The notes under the pieces: generated by a model
Database searches by the model: none
What the model saw: the letters and a program-made list of their open reading frames with translations, nothing else
Told to the model about the DNA's origin: nothing
In this document: positions 15,661-23,671 of the stretch, one piece after another
Position numbering within the stretch: the stretch's first letter is position 1
How the letters are laid out: every line of letters begins with the position of its first letter
Program-made: the position numbers and the translations under genes
Assembly (NCBI RefSeq): GCF_000717915.1
Contig: NZ_JOCX01000010.1
Span: 62,001 to 126,000, forward strand
Direction: 5' to 3'
Source: Streptomyces sp. NRRL S-244
GTDB lineage: Bacteria; Actinomycetota; Actinomycetes; Streptomycetales; Streptomycetaceae
DNA: 64,000 nt

Positions 15661-15754
15661 CGGGACTCCTTCGCCGACTACTCGGGTATTCCGAATCGTC
15701 GGCTCACGCTACCCGGTCACCCCCCGCCACAGGAGCCCACCCAGGGGATCTCCC

Positions 15755-17134
15755 CTACGCGACCACCTCCAGCCGGGCCGTGAATTCGCGGGCCGCCGGC
15801 TCGTCGCGGTACGGGGCGAGCCGGGTCCGGAAGTCGTCCAGGTACTCCGCGCCGCGGTTCGAGCGGAGCCCCGACAGCAGGTCGGCCGCCTTCGCGGCCG
15901 TCTGGCACGCCTGCTCCACCTCGCGCTGCTGCACCTGCGCCGCCGCCAGCAGCAGCAGCCCGATCGCCCGGCGCCGCGCCTTGCCCGCCGGGAGCCCCCG
16001 CAGGGCCTCCTCCGCCTGCCGGGCCGCCGCGTCCGCCTGCCCCAGGTCCCGGTGGCAGTGCGCGAGCTCGTCCGCGAGGTACGCCGCGTCGAAGTGCCGG
16101 ATCCACACCGGGTCGTCGCCCGACTCCGGCTCCGCCCGCTCCAGCGCGGTCACCGCCCGCGAGGACAGCACCGCCGTGGCCCGGGTGTCGCCCAGCAGTG
16201 CGTGCCCGCGCGCCTCGGCGGCGTAGAACATCGCCTCCACCCGCGGCGTGACCTGCCCGCGGGTCCCCTCCTGCGCGGCCCGCGCGAGCTGCGCGATCTC
16301 CCGCGGATTGCCCAGTTCCGCCGCGAGGTGACTCATGGACGCCGCGAGCACGTAGCCCCCGTACGCCCGGTCCCCGGCCGCCTGCGCCAGCCGTAGCGCC
16401 TGGATGTAGTAGCGCTGCGCCAGACCCGGCTGGCCGGTGTCCACCGCCATGTAGCCGGCCAGCTCCGTGAGTCTGGCCACCGCCGCGAACAGCGCCCGCC
16501 CGACCGGCTCCCGGTACGAGCCGCCGATCAGCCCGGACACCACGGAGTTGAGGTAGTGCACGACGACGGGCCGCACGTGCCCGCTGCCGAAGCGGTGGTC
16601 GAGGTCCTTGAGGGCGTCGGTGGTCGCCCGTACCGCCTCCACGTCCGGCATCCCGACGCGCGAGCCGCCGCTGCGCGCCACCTGCGCGTCGGCGCCGGTG
16701 ATCAGCCAGTCGCGGCTCGGCTCGACGAGAGCCGAGGCGGCCACGCTGGACCCGGACAGGAAGTCGCGGCGGCCGACGTCGCTCCGCCACAACTCGCTGA
16801 CCTGCTCGATGGCGCCGATGACGGTCGGGGAGAACTGCAGGCCGATGCCGGAGGCGAGGTTCTTGCCGTTGGCCATGCCGATCTCGTCGATGGTGACGGT
16901 CCGGCCGAGTTTTCGCCCCAGCGCCTCGGCGATGATGCCGGGCGCCCGGCCGCGCGGCTGCTGGCCGCGCAGCCACCGGGCCACGGACGTCTTGTCGTAG
17001 CGGAGATCGAGGCCGTGTTCGGCCCCGCACATGTTGACGCGCCGGGCGAGCCCGGCGTTCGAGCACCCGGCTTCCTGGATGAGCGCCTGAAGCCGTTCAT
17101 TCGGCTGGCGCGCGACGAGAGGCCTGGCTGCCAT
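15755..17134 (-). CDS. NsdA-like transcriptional regulator with TPR-like repeats
   Basis: A 459-residue protein. The N-terminus (residues 10-80) is an XRE-like helix-turn-helix (NERLQALIQEAGCSNAGLAR, then YDKTSVARWLRGQQPRGRAP). After a linker with RRDFLSGSSVAASAL, residues 150-440 are all-helical repeats with TPR character (GQPGLAQRYYIQALRLAQAA; LGQADAAARQAEEALRGLPA). This layout matches NsdA-type proteins, which restrain antibiotic production and aerial growth in streptomycetes. Assignment to NsdA itself rather than a paralogue is uncertain. It is divergent from the prim-pol gene with about 210 bases between starts. Confidence 0.82.
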   Translation of the reverse strand: MAARPLVARQPNERLQALIQEAGCSNAGLARRVNMCGAEHGLDLRYDKTSVARWLRGQQPRGRAPGIIAEALGRKLGRTVTIDEIGMANGKNLASGIGLQFSPTVIGAIEQVSELWRSDVGRRDFLSGSSVAASALVEPSRDWLITGADAQVARSGGSRVGMPDVEAVRATTDALKDLDHRFGSGHVRPVVVHYLNSVVSGLIGGSYREPVGRALFAAVARLTELAGYMAVDTGQPGLAQRYYIQALRLAQAAGDRAYGGYVLAASMSHLAAELGNPREIAQLARAAQEGTRGQVTPRVEAMFYAAEARGHALLGDTRATAVLSSRAVTALERAEPESGDDPVWIRHFDAAYLADELAHCHRDLGQADAAARQAEEALRGLPAGKARRRAIGLLLLAAAQVQQREVEQACQTAAKAADLLSGLRSNRGAEYLDDFRTRLAPYRDEPAAREFTARLEVVA

Positions 17135-17348
17135 GAAAACCCCCAGTAGCCGCGGGTGATCGTTGGAATGATCACTTCCCGCCTGAGTTGCGGAGAATCA
17201 TCCGCTCTGCGTCGTGTCGCTACCCAACTCCGGCGCCCCGACCTCCTACGCGCCCCCACGCGTGCTCCAGTGCGCCCCGTATGCAGGATCGATGCTCCGC
17301 CCACCGGCCGGTTTACGCCCGTAACCCCGAGTGACCCCGGGAGTTGTG

Positions 17349-18035
17349 ATGGGCGTGGAAGAGACCATCGGAGTCACGGAGACCGCACCCATCCCCAAGC
17401 AGCGCGGCGAGCAGCTGCTGGACCATGCCGTGCGGTACGCGGAAGAACGGCACTGGGACGTCTTCGCCGGCACCTGGCTGGAGTCCGCGGACGGTCGGGA
17501 GGTGTGCTCCTGCGGGGCCCAGGACTGCCCGGCGCCCGGCGCGCACCCCACGGTGAAGGACTGGGCGGCGCTGGCCACGGGCAGCGCGGTCCAGGTGCGG
17601 CGGATCTGGGCGAAGCGGCCCGAGGCCTCGATCCTGCTGCCGACGGGCCGGACGTTCGACGCGCTGGACGTGCCGGACTCGGCCGGGTTCCTGGCTCTGG
17701 CGCGCCTGGAGCGGATGGAGCGCACCCTCGGGCCGGTCGCCCTGACGCCCGACCACCGGATGCTGTTCTTCGTCCTGCCGGGCGCCGGGGCGAAGGTGCC
17801 GGACCTGGTGCGCAAGCTCGGCTGGTCGCCGGCCTCGATCGATCTGGCCGCGCGGGGCGAGGGCGAGTACGTGGCCGCCCCGCCCACCCGCTTCGGCGGC
17901 CGGGGCGCGGTCCAGTGGGCGCGCCGGCCCACCCCGGCCAACCGGTGGCTGCCGGACACGGAGGAGCTGATCGCGGCGCTGGCGTACGCCTGCGGGCGCG
18001 AGGCGGCGGCGGACCGGGACCGGCGGGGCGCCTGA
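17349..18035 (+). CDS. Stand-alone bifunctional primase/polymerase (prim-pol, AEP) domain protein
   Basis: A 228-residue protein consisting of one prim-pol N-terminal domain. LLDHAVRYAEERHWDVFAGT is the family's first helix. CSCGAQDCPAPGAHP is a Cys-rich insert often seen in the family. DHRMLFFVLP, PASIDLAARGEGEYVAAPPT and GGRGAVQWARRP follow the fold. The usual catalytic Asp-x-Asp pair is not obvious (DALDVPDSAGF is the nearest), so enzymatic activity is doubtful. Streptomycete chromosomes carry several such single-domain proteins outside plasmids. ATG 17349 has CGGGAG upstream; GTG 17346 is equally possible. Role unknown. Confidence 0.8.
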   Translation: MGVEETIGVTETAPIPKQRGEQLLDHAVRYAEERHWDVFAGTWLESADGREVCSCGAQDCPAPGAHPTVKDWAALATGSAVQVRRIWAKRPEASILLPTGRTFDALDVPDSAGFLALARLERMERTLGPVALTPDHRMLFFVLPGAGAKVPDLVRKLGWSPASIDLAARGEGEYVAAPPTRFGGRGAVQWARRPTPANRWLPDTEELIAALAYACGREAAADRDRRGA

Positions 18036-18176
18036 CCCGCGTCCCCGGGATCGCAGGTCGGGGCCGGGATGTTCGTGCCCGGAAACTCATGACATAAGTA
18101 ACTGCCCAGCTTCTCCCCGTCCTCCTATCGTGAGGAACGCAGGACCACGGGGAACGAATGCGAGAGGCAGGCGCAC

Positions 18177-19019
18177 ATGCCGGACCAGGCAGTTGCGACG
18201 GGTGGGACGGACGGACCGGGCGGCGCGCGATCCGCGCCGTCCGCCGGACGGGCGGCGGTACGGGTCGAGGGCCTGTGGAAGCGCTTCGGCGACCAGGTCG
18301 CGGTCGCGGGGATCGATCTGGAGCTGCCCTCGGGCCAGTTCATCGGCCTGGTCGGGCCGAACGGCGCGGGCAAGACGACGACGCTGTCGATGGTGACCGG
18401 GCTGCTGCGCCCCGACATGGGGCGGGTCTTCGTCGCCGGGCACGACGTGTGGAGCGACCCCGCCGAGGTGAAGTCGCGGATCGGCGTGCTGCCGGAGGGC
18501 CTGCGGCTGTTCGAGCGGCTGTCGGGCCGCGAGCTGCTCGGTTACATGGGCCGGCTGCGGGGGCTGCCGGGCGAGGAGACGGACAAGCGGGCCACGCAGC
18601 TGCTGGACGTCCTGGACCTCGCGGGCTCGCAGCACAAGCTGGTCGTGGACTACTCGACGGGCATGCGGAAGAAGATCGGCCTGGCCGCCGCCCTGCTGCA
18701 CAACCCCGAAGTCCTGTTCCTGGACGAGCCGTTCGAGGGCGTGGACCCGGTGTCGGCGCAGACCATCCGCGGGGTGCTGGAGCGGTACACCTCGTCCGGC
18801 GCCACGGTCGTCTTCTCCTCCCACGTGATGGAGCTGGTCGAGTCGCTGTGCGACTGGGTGGCCGTCATGGCCGCCGGCCGGATCCGCGCCGCGGGCCCGC
18901 TGGCCGACGTACGGGGCGACGCGCCCTCGCTCCAGGCCGCGTTCCTGGAGCTGGTCGGTGCGGGCGGGCGCGCCGCGGGCGACTCCCTGGACTGGCTCGG
19001 CGGGCAGGCGGCCCGATGA
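18177..19019 (+). CDS. ABC transporter ATP-binding protein
   Basis: A 280-residue ATPase subunit. Walker A is GPNGAGKTTTLS (about residues 59-70). The signature is DYSTGMRKKIGLAAAL, a variant (YSTGM) typical of ABC-2-type exporters. Walker B is VLFLDEPFEG and the H-loop is VVFSSHVMELVESL. GAGGCAGG precedes the ATG. Its stop overlaps the permease start (ATGA), so the two form one exporter. Substrate not readable. Confidence 0.94.
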   Translation: MPDQAVATGGTDGPGGARSAPSAGRAAVRVEGLWKRFGDQVAVAGIDLELPSGQFIGLVGPNGAGKTTTLSMVTGLLRPDMGRVFVAGHDVWSDPAEVKSRIGVLPEGLRLFERLSGRELLGYMGRLRGLPGEETDKRATQLLDVLDLAGSQHKLVVDYSTGMRKKIGLAAALLHNPEVLFLDEPFEGVDPVSAQTIRGVLERYTSSGATVVFSSHVMELVESLCDWVAVMAAGRIRAAGPLADVRGDAPSLQAAFLELVGAGGRAAGDSLDWLGGQAAR

Positions 19020-20686
19020 GCGCCGCATCCGCCTCCGCTCCCGCCCCGGCGTCCGGGCGCGCCTCGGCCGCGGCCGAGGCCGCCGCCCCCGCGGTCAACC
19101 TGACCTCAATCTTCGTCCGCCTCAAGCTCTCGCTGATCCGCAACGGGCTCAAGGGCTCGTCGAAGCGCAAGGCCGCGTACTTCACCTCGCTGGCGCTGTC
19201 GCTGGCGGTGGCCTGCCTCGCGATGATCGGTCTGGCCGTGCTGCACGGGAACGCGCACGCGGGCACGGTCGTCGTACTGCTCGCGGCGATCCTGGCGCTG
19301 GGCTGGACGTTCATGCCGCTGTTCTTCCCGACCGGGGACGAGACGCTCGACCCGACCCGGCTGGTCATGCTGCCGCTGCGGCCGCGGCCGCTCGTACGGG
19401 CCCTGCTGGCCTCCTCGCTGGTCGGCATCGGCCCGCTGTTCACGGTCTGCCTGGCGGTGGGCTCGGTGGTGGCCGTCGCGCACGGCGCTGCGGGCATCGT
19501 GGCGGCCGTGGTGGCCGTGCCGCTGCTGGTGCTGGGCTGCGTCGTGCTGGCCCGCGCGGTGGCCACGGCCAACGTCCGGCTGCTGACCAGCCGCAAGGGG
19601 CGCGACCTCGCACTGCTCAGCGGTCTGCTGATCGCGATCGGCGCGCAGCTGGCGAACTTCGCCAGCCAGCGCCTGTTCCAGTCGGGCGGGCTGGCGCAGC
19701 TGGAGCCGGTCGAGGCCGTGGTGCGGTGGCTGCCGCCCGCGACGGCCGTCGGCATGGTGGACTCGGCGAGCGAGGGGGCGTACGGGGTGGCCGCGGGCCA
19801 GCTGGCCGTGACGGTCCTCGCGCTGGTCCTGCTGCTGCGGTTCTGGGAGCGGAGCCTGACCACGCTGATGGTCACCCCGGACGGGTCGACGATCGCGGCG
19901 GCGAAGCCGTCGGGGAAGCGGGAGTCCGCGGGAGGCGCCGGCCTCTGGGCGTTCCTGCCGGGCGGGCGGACGGGCGCGGTCATGCAGCGCACGCTGCGGT
20001 ACGTGGTGCGCGACCCGAAGACGAAGGCGGCGTGGGTGACGGCCCTGGCGGTCGGCGTGATCATCCCGGTCTTCAACGCCCTCCAGGGCACGGGCTCGCT
20101 GTACCTGGCCTGCTTCGGCGCGGGCATGCTCGGCATGCAGATGTACAACCAGTTCGGGCAGGACACCTCGGCGTTCTGGATGGTCGCGCAGACCATCTCG
20201 ACCCCGCGGGAGGCGTTCGAGGAGCTGCGCGCCCGCGCGTACGCCCTGGCCCTGGTGACGGTCCCGTACACGGTCGTGCTCACGGTGGTCACGGCGGCGT
20301 TCATGCACGACTGGTCCGCCTTCCCCGCGGCTCTCGGGGTGGCCCTGGGGCTGCTCGGCTCGATGCTGTGCACGGGCGCGCTGGCCTCGGTCCGGTTCCC
20401 GTACTCGATCCCGACGGACGGCGCGTTCAAGAACGTGGTGCCGGGTCAGGCCGGGCTCGCATGGGCGGGCATCTTCGGCGGCATGCTGGCGTCGGCGGTG
20501 ATCTGCTCGCCGGTGATCGCGCTGACGGTCTTCCTCAACGTGACGGACCAGCAGTCCCTGACCTGGATCCTGCTCCCGCTCGGCGCCGCCTGGGGCACGT
20601 TCGCGGCCTGGGCGGGCCTGCGGCTGGCGGCGCCGACGGTGGCCAGGACCCTTCCGGAGATCCTGCTGGCGGTCAGCAAGGGCTGA
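19016..20686 (+). CDS. ABC transporter permease, large ABC-2-like membrane subunit
   Basis: A 556-residue integral membrane protein. After an Ala-rich 30-residue N-terminus there are roughly twelve hydrophobic segments (for example YFTSLALSLAVACLAMIGLA, GTVVVLLAAILALGWTFMPL and ALGVALGLLGSMLCTGALAS). Its length suggests both halves of the membrane channel in one chain. It is translationally coupled to the ATPase. A terminator-like hairpin follows 64 bases after its stop, so the operon probably has only these two genes. Confidence 0.9.
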   Translation: MSAASASAPAPASGRASAAAEAAAPAVNLTSIFVRLKLSLIRNGLKGSSKRKAAYFTSLALSLAVACLAMIGLAVLHGNAHAGTVVVLLAAILALGWTFMPLFFPTGDETLDPTRLVMLPLRPRPLVRALLASSLVGIGPLFTVCLAVGSVVAVAHGAAGIVAAVVAVPLLVLGCVVLARAVATANVRLLTSRKGRDLALLSGLLIAIGAQLANFASQRLFQSGGLAQLEPVEAVVRWLPPATAVGMVDSASEGAYGVAAGQLAVTVLALVLLLRFWERSLTTLMVTPDGSTIAAAKPSGKRESAGGAGLWAFLPGGRTGAVMQRTLRYVVRDPKTKAAWVTALAVGVIIPVFNALQGTGSLYLACFGAGMLGMQMYNQFGQDTSAFWMVAQTISTPREAFEELRARAYALALVTVPYTVVLTVVTAAFMHDWSAFPAALGVALGLLGSMLCTGALASVRFPYSIPTDGAFKNVVPGQAGLAWAGIFGGMLASAVICSPVIALTVFLNVTDQQSLTWILLPLGAAWGTFAAWAGLRLAAPTVARTLPEILLAVSKG

Positions 20687-20750
20687 GCGGTCAGGGCCGG
20701 GCCGAGCGGCCAGGGCTGGGCCGGGCGGCGGGCGTATGTGATCCGCGTAC

Positions 20751-20788
20751 GGGAGGGGGTGACGGGCTGCTGCCCGCCACCCCCTCCC
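20751..20788. terminator. Terminator-like double hairpin
   Basis: GGGAGGGGGTG (20751-20761) pairs perfectly with CACCCCCTCCC (20778-20788), enclosing a second GGGC/GCCC stem. It lies between the convergent ABC permease and hydrolase genes. Confidence 0.7.
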
Positions 20789-20795
20789 GCGTTGC

Positions 20796-21680
20796 TCAGC
20801 GGGCGGCGCTTCCGATCCGGTCCAGGAAGGGTTCCAGGGCGGCGCGCCAGGCGGCCGGCTGGTCGTAGTGGAGGTAGTGGCCGGCGTCGGGGATCTCGGC
20901 GTACTGGCCCGCCGGGAGGACGCGGACCATCTCCTGGGCCTCGGCGCGGCCCAGTTCACCGTCGAGGCCGCGGACGACCAGGGTCGGGCAGCGGACCTGG
21001 GCCAGCTCCTCCCAGTGCGCGTCGTGGACCCAGGTCTCGCGGGCGGTGAGCATCTGGCGGCGGGAGAACAGGGGGCGCCAGCCGTCGGGGGCCCGGTGCA
21101 TCACCTCGGCGAAGAAGGAGCCGCGGCCGGGGTCGGGGCGTTCCACCCGGGGGTCGTCCTCGCCGAACCAGCGGCGGGCGGCGTCCTGGGTGGGGAAGGG
21201 GAGGGGCCAGCGGCGGAACCATTCCTCCCATTCCTGCTGGGAGGCCTCGCCGAGGGCGGAGGCGCGCATGTCGCAGATGACCAGGGCCTCCACCAGGTCG
21301 GGGCGGCGGGCGGCGAGCTGCCAGCCGGTGAGCGCGCCCATGGAGTGGCCGATCAGCGTCACGGGGCCCAGGCCGAGCTGCTCGATGACGGCCTCGGCAT
21401 CGGCCACGAACGCGTCGCGCCCCAGGGGGGTCGAGGCGCCCGGGCCGGCGGCGGGGCGCTCGCTCTGTCCGTGGCCGCGCTGGTCGAGGGCGACGACGCG
21501 GCGGTGCTCGGAGAGCCAGCGGGCGGTGCCCGCCCAGTGGAAGGCGCGGCCCATCAGACCGTGGAGTAACAGCACCCGGGGCGTGTCGGGATCCGGGGGC
21601 GCGGTGAGGGGTGATTCCCGGAACTCCCAGGCGGCCAGGCGCACACCGTCGGCCCCTGTCACATCGATGCGCTGTACCAC
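20796..21680 (-). CDS. Alpha/beta hydrolase; contains a TTA codon
   Basis: A 294-residue alpha/beta hydrolase. The oxyanion region is VLLLHGLMGRAFHWAGTARW, followed by VVALDQRGHGQSERP and the nucleophile elbow LIGHSMGALTGWQ. The late PDAGHYLHYDQPAAW supplies the catalytic His. Substrate unknown. The GTG at 21680 was chosen for its strong upstream GAAGGGGGTG; the open frame runs back to 21959 without a better start. Codon 38 (21567-21569) is TTA, the leucine codon read by the bldA tRNA in streptomycetes, so translation may depend on developmental stage. I noticed no other in-frame TTA in the window, though the scan was by eye. Confidence 0.88.
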   Translation of the reverse strand: MVQRIDVTGADGVRLAAWEFRESPLTAPPDPDTPRVLLLHGLMGRAFHWAGTARWLSEHRRVVALDQRGHGQSERPAAGPGASTPLGRDAFVADAEAVIEQLGLGPVTLIGHSMGALTGWQLAARRPDLVEALVICDMRASALGEASQQEWEEWFRRWPLPFPTQDAARRWFGEDDPRVERPDPGRGSFFAEVMHRAPDGWRPLFSRRQMLTARETWVHDAHWEELAQVRCPTLVVRGLDGELGRAEAQEMVRVLPAGQYAEIPDAGHYLHYDQPAAWRAALEPFLDRIGSAAR

Positions 21681-22003
21681 GGCAGATGCACCCCCTTCGC
21701 TCGCGGCCAGACTATCGAACCCGTATTCGAAAACGGGGTTCTCGTCTTCAACACCGCTCTTTCGAGTGACCTTGCTCAAGGATTGGCCGCCCCTGCCGAT
21801 GGAGATCCTTTCAACAGGGAGGCGGGCCGCTCGGGGAAGACGGTCCGAGGGGATGACCTTGAGAGCTCGGGGCTCCAGGTCAGCAAAGGGGAGGACCGGT
21901 CCCGGCGCCGCAAGGCGCCGGGACCGCCCACATCCACCCCGTCCACCACGGTCCACCACCGTCTGTCACCGACAGTGCCGCGTGCCGGGCTGCGTGGAGG
22001 ACG
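21681..22003. other. Intergenic region between desR and the hydrolase gene
   Basis: This 323-base gap separates two minus-strand genes. It should hold the hydrolase promoter, and it contains the very stable hairpin at 21898-21925 after desR. The hydrolase frame stays open through much of it, but codon character and the ribosome binding site argue for the start at 21680. Confidence 0.5.
21898..21925 (-). terminator. Perfect 12-bp GC hairpin with GCAA tetraloop
   Basis: GGTCCCGGCGCC (21898-21909) pairs perfectly with 21914-21925 around a 4-base loop. It lies about 80 bases after the desR stop and is a likely transcription terminator; no U-run follows. Confidence 0.7.
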
Positions 22004-22696
22004 TCAGCGCTTGGCCACGAACACGTGCGAGGCGATCTCCGCATCCAGCTCGGCGGCCTCGCCACCGCTGCCGACCAGCACCCCGCCCGGCGACTCGGTC
22101 ACGCTGACCACCGAGCCGGGCTGCACGCCCGCCCGCCGCAGCGTGTACATCAACTGGGCGTCCGTCTGGATCGGCTCCCCGATCCGGCGCACGACCACCG
22201 TCTTGCCGTCCGCACCCGGGTCCAGCTCCGACAGGCTGACCATGCCGTCCTCCAGGAACGGGTCCGCCTCGGCCTTCTCGCCCAGCTCCTCCAGCCCCGG
22301 GATCGGGTTCCCGTACGGCGACTCCGTCGGGTGGCGCAGCAGCTCCAGAACCCGCCGCTCCACCGCCTCGCTCATCACGTGCTCCCAGCGACAGGCCTCG
22401 GCGTGCACCTGCTCCCACTCCAGGCCGATGACGTCGACGAGGAGGCATTCCGCGAGCCGGTGCTTGCGCATCACGCGCGTCGCCAGCCGCCGCCCCTCCT
22501 CCGTCAGCTCCAGGTGGCGGTCGCTCGCCACGGCCACCAGGCCGTCGCGCTCCATGCGCGCCACGGTCTGGCTCACCGTCGGGCCGCTCTGGTCGAGCCG
22601 CTCGGCGATGCGGGCGCGCATGGGGACCACGCCTTCCTCTTCCAGCTCGAGGATGGTGCGGAGATACATCTCCGTGGTATCGATCAGTCCGGACAT
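22004..22696 (-). CDS. desR: DtxR/IdeR-family iron-dependent repressor (DesR-like)
   Basis: A 230-residue metal-dependent repressor. The N-terminal winged helix is SGLIDTTEMYLRTILELEEE, then DQSGPTVSQTVARMERDGL. The dimerisation/metal-binding domain has RKHRLAECLLVDVIGLEWEQ and RWEHVMSEAVERRVLELL, with the conserved metal residues Cys, Glu and His. The C-terminal SH3-like domain holds SHVFVAKR. MSGLIDTTEMY was chosen because GAGGGGC lies just upstream. Streptomycetes have several DtxR proteins (DmdR1, DmdR2, DesR); neighbouring hydrolase and SIS genes favour the DesR locus, from memory. It probably represses siderophore or iron-uptake genes elsewhere; I see no iron box here. Confidence 0.88.
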   Translation of the reverse strand: MSGLIDTTEMYLRTILELEEEGVVPMRARIAERLDQSGPTVSQTVARMERDGLVAVASDRHLELTEEGRRLATRVMRKHRLAECLLVDVIGLEWEQVHAEACRWEHVMSEAVERRVLELLRHPTESPYGNPIPGLEELGEKAEADPFLEDGMVSLSELDPGADGKTVVVRRIGEPIQTDAQLMYTLRRAGVQPGSVVSVTESPGGVLVGSGGEAAELDAEIASHVFVAKR

Positions 22697-22838
22697 TCGT
22701 GCCCCTCGGATATCGTGCGCTGGCCCTGCACCCAATTCTGACGCATCGCGCCGACAACCGTCCCGTGCCGGACGTCAAGCCCCGCCCAGGACATCCCGGG
22801 CGGCCGGGCCACGGGATTGACGTTCGTATTGACACGCC

Positions 22839-22854
22839 CTTGGTCCAGACCGCA
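22839..22854. promoter_or_regulatory. DasR-responsive-element-like operator upstream of the SIS gene
   Basis: CTTGGTCCAGACCGCA matches the DasR dre core (TGGTCTAGACCA) at 10 of 12 positions. It starts 4 bases after a TTGACA (22829-22834), where a bound repressor would interfere with transcription of the SIS-domain gene starting at 22906. DasR is the GntR-type N-acetylglucosamine regulator of streptomycetes. Confidence 0.55.
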
Positions 22855-22905
22855 CGGTGAGCGGCGGACACGGACGAACCCCACCTCTGGAAGGGCCATC
22901 GGCGT

Positions 22906-23661
22906 ATGAGCGAGAGCAAGCTGGCCGGTCAGTTCCTCGACGCCGCGATCGGACTCCTGGAGCGGGTGCGGGACGAGGAGGCCGCGCCGATCGCCGAGGC
23001 CGGCGCCGTCATCGCCGGCGCCGTCGCCGCCGGGAACCGGCTCTTCGCCTTCGGCGCCGGACACTCCTCGCTCCCCGCGCAGGACGTGGTCTACCGGGCG
23101 GGCGGGCTCGCGCTGGTGAACTTCCTCGCCGTCCCCGGCACCGTCGGGATCGACGTCATGCCGGCCACCCTGGGCAGCGCCCTGGAGCGCGTCGACGGCC
23201 TGGCCGGGGCCGTCCTCGACAGCAGCCCGGCCACCGACGGCGACGTCCTCGTGGTCATCTCCCTCTCCGGGCGCAACGCGCTGTCGGTCGAGATGGCCAT
23301 GAACGCCCGCGCCATCGGCCTCAAGGTGATCGGCGTGACCTCCGTGGCGTACGCGACGGGGACCAAGTCGCGGCACGTCTCCGGCACGTTCCTCAAGGAC
23401 CACTGCGACATCGTCCTCGACAGCAAGATCGCCGTCGGCGACGCCGAGCTGAGCCTCGAGGGCATCGACGCGCCGTTCGCGCCCGCCTCCACCGTCGTGA
23501 CCTGCGCGATCATGCAGGCCGTGATGGCGGCGGCGGCCGGCGAGCTCGCCGCCCGCGGCATGGAGCCCCCGCTGCTGCGCTCGGGCAACGTGGACGGCGG
23601 CCACGAATGGAACGGCCGCGTCCTCAAGGAGTACGGCGACCGGATCTTCTTCCGCCACTGA
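22906..23661 (+). CDS. SIS-domain phosphosugar-binding protein
   Basis: A 251-residue SIS-domain protein that fills most of the chain. GNRLFAFGAGHSSLPAQDVV binds the sugar phosphate. VLVVISLSGRNALSVEMAMN is the second Ser-rich loop and AIGLKVIGVTSVAYATGTKS the third strand. The family isomerises or cleaves phosphorylated (amino)sugars, or senses them. The start follows GGAAGGGCC. An upstream DasR-like site suggests induction by aminosugars, consistent with a role in N-acetylglucosamine or chitin use. Divergent from desR. Confidence 0.88.
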   Translation: MSESKLAGQFLDAAIGLLERVRDEEAAPIAEAGAVIAGAVAAGNRLFAFGAGHSSLPAQDVVYRAGGLALVNFLAVPGTVGIDVMPATLGSALERVDGLAGAVLDSSPATDGDVLVVISLSGRNALSVEMAMNARAIGLKVIGVTSVAYATGTKSRHVSGTFLKDHCDIVLDSKIAVGDAELSLEGIDAPFAPASTVVTCAIMQAVMAAAAGELAARGMEPPLLRSGNVDGGHEWNGRVLKEYGDRIFFRH

Positions 23662-23671
23662 GCGACACCTC

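Noticed and set aside
21681..21959. Longer start for the alpha/beta hydrolase
   Set aside because: The added residues are not hydrolase-like and GTG 21680 has a strong ribosome binding site.
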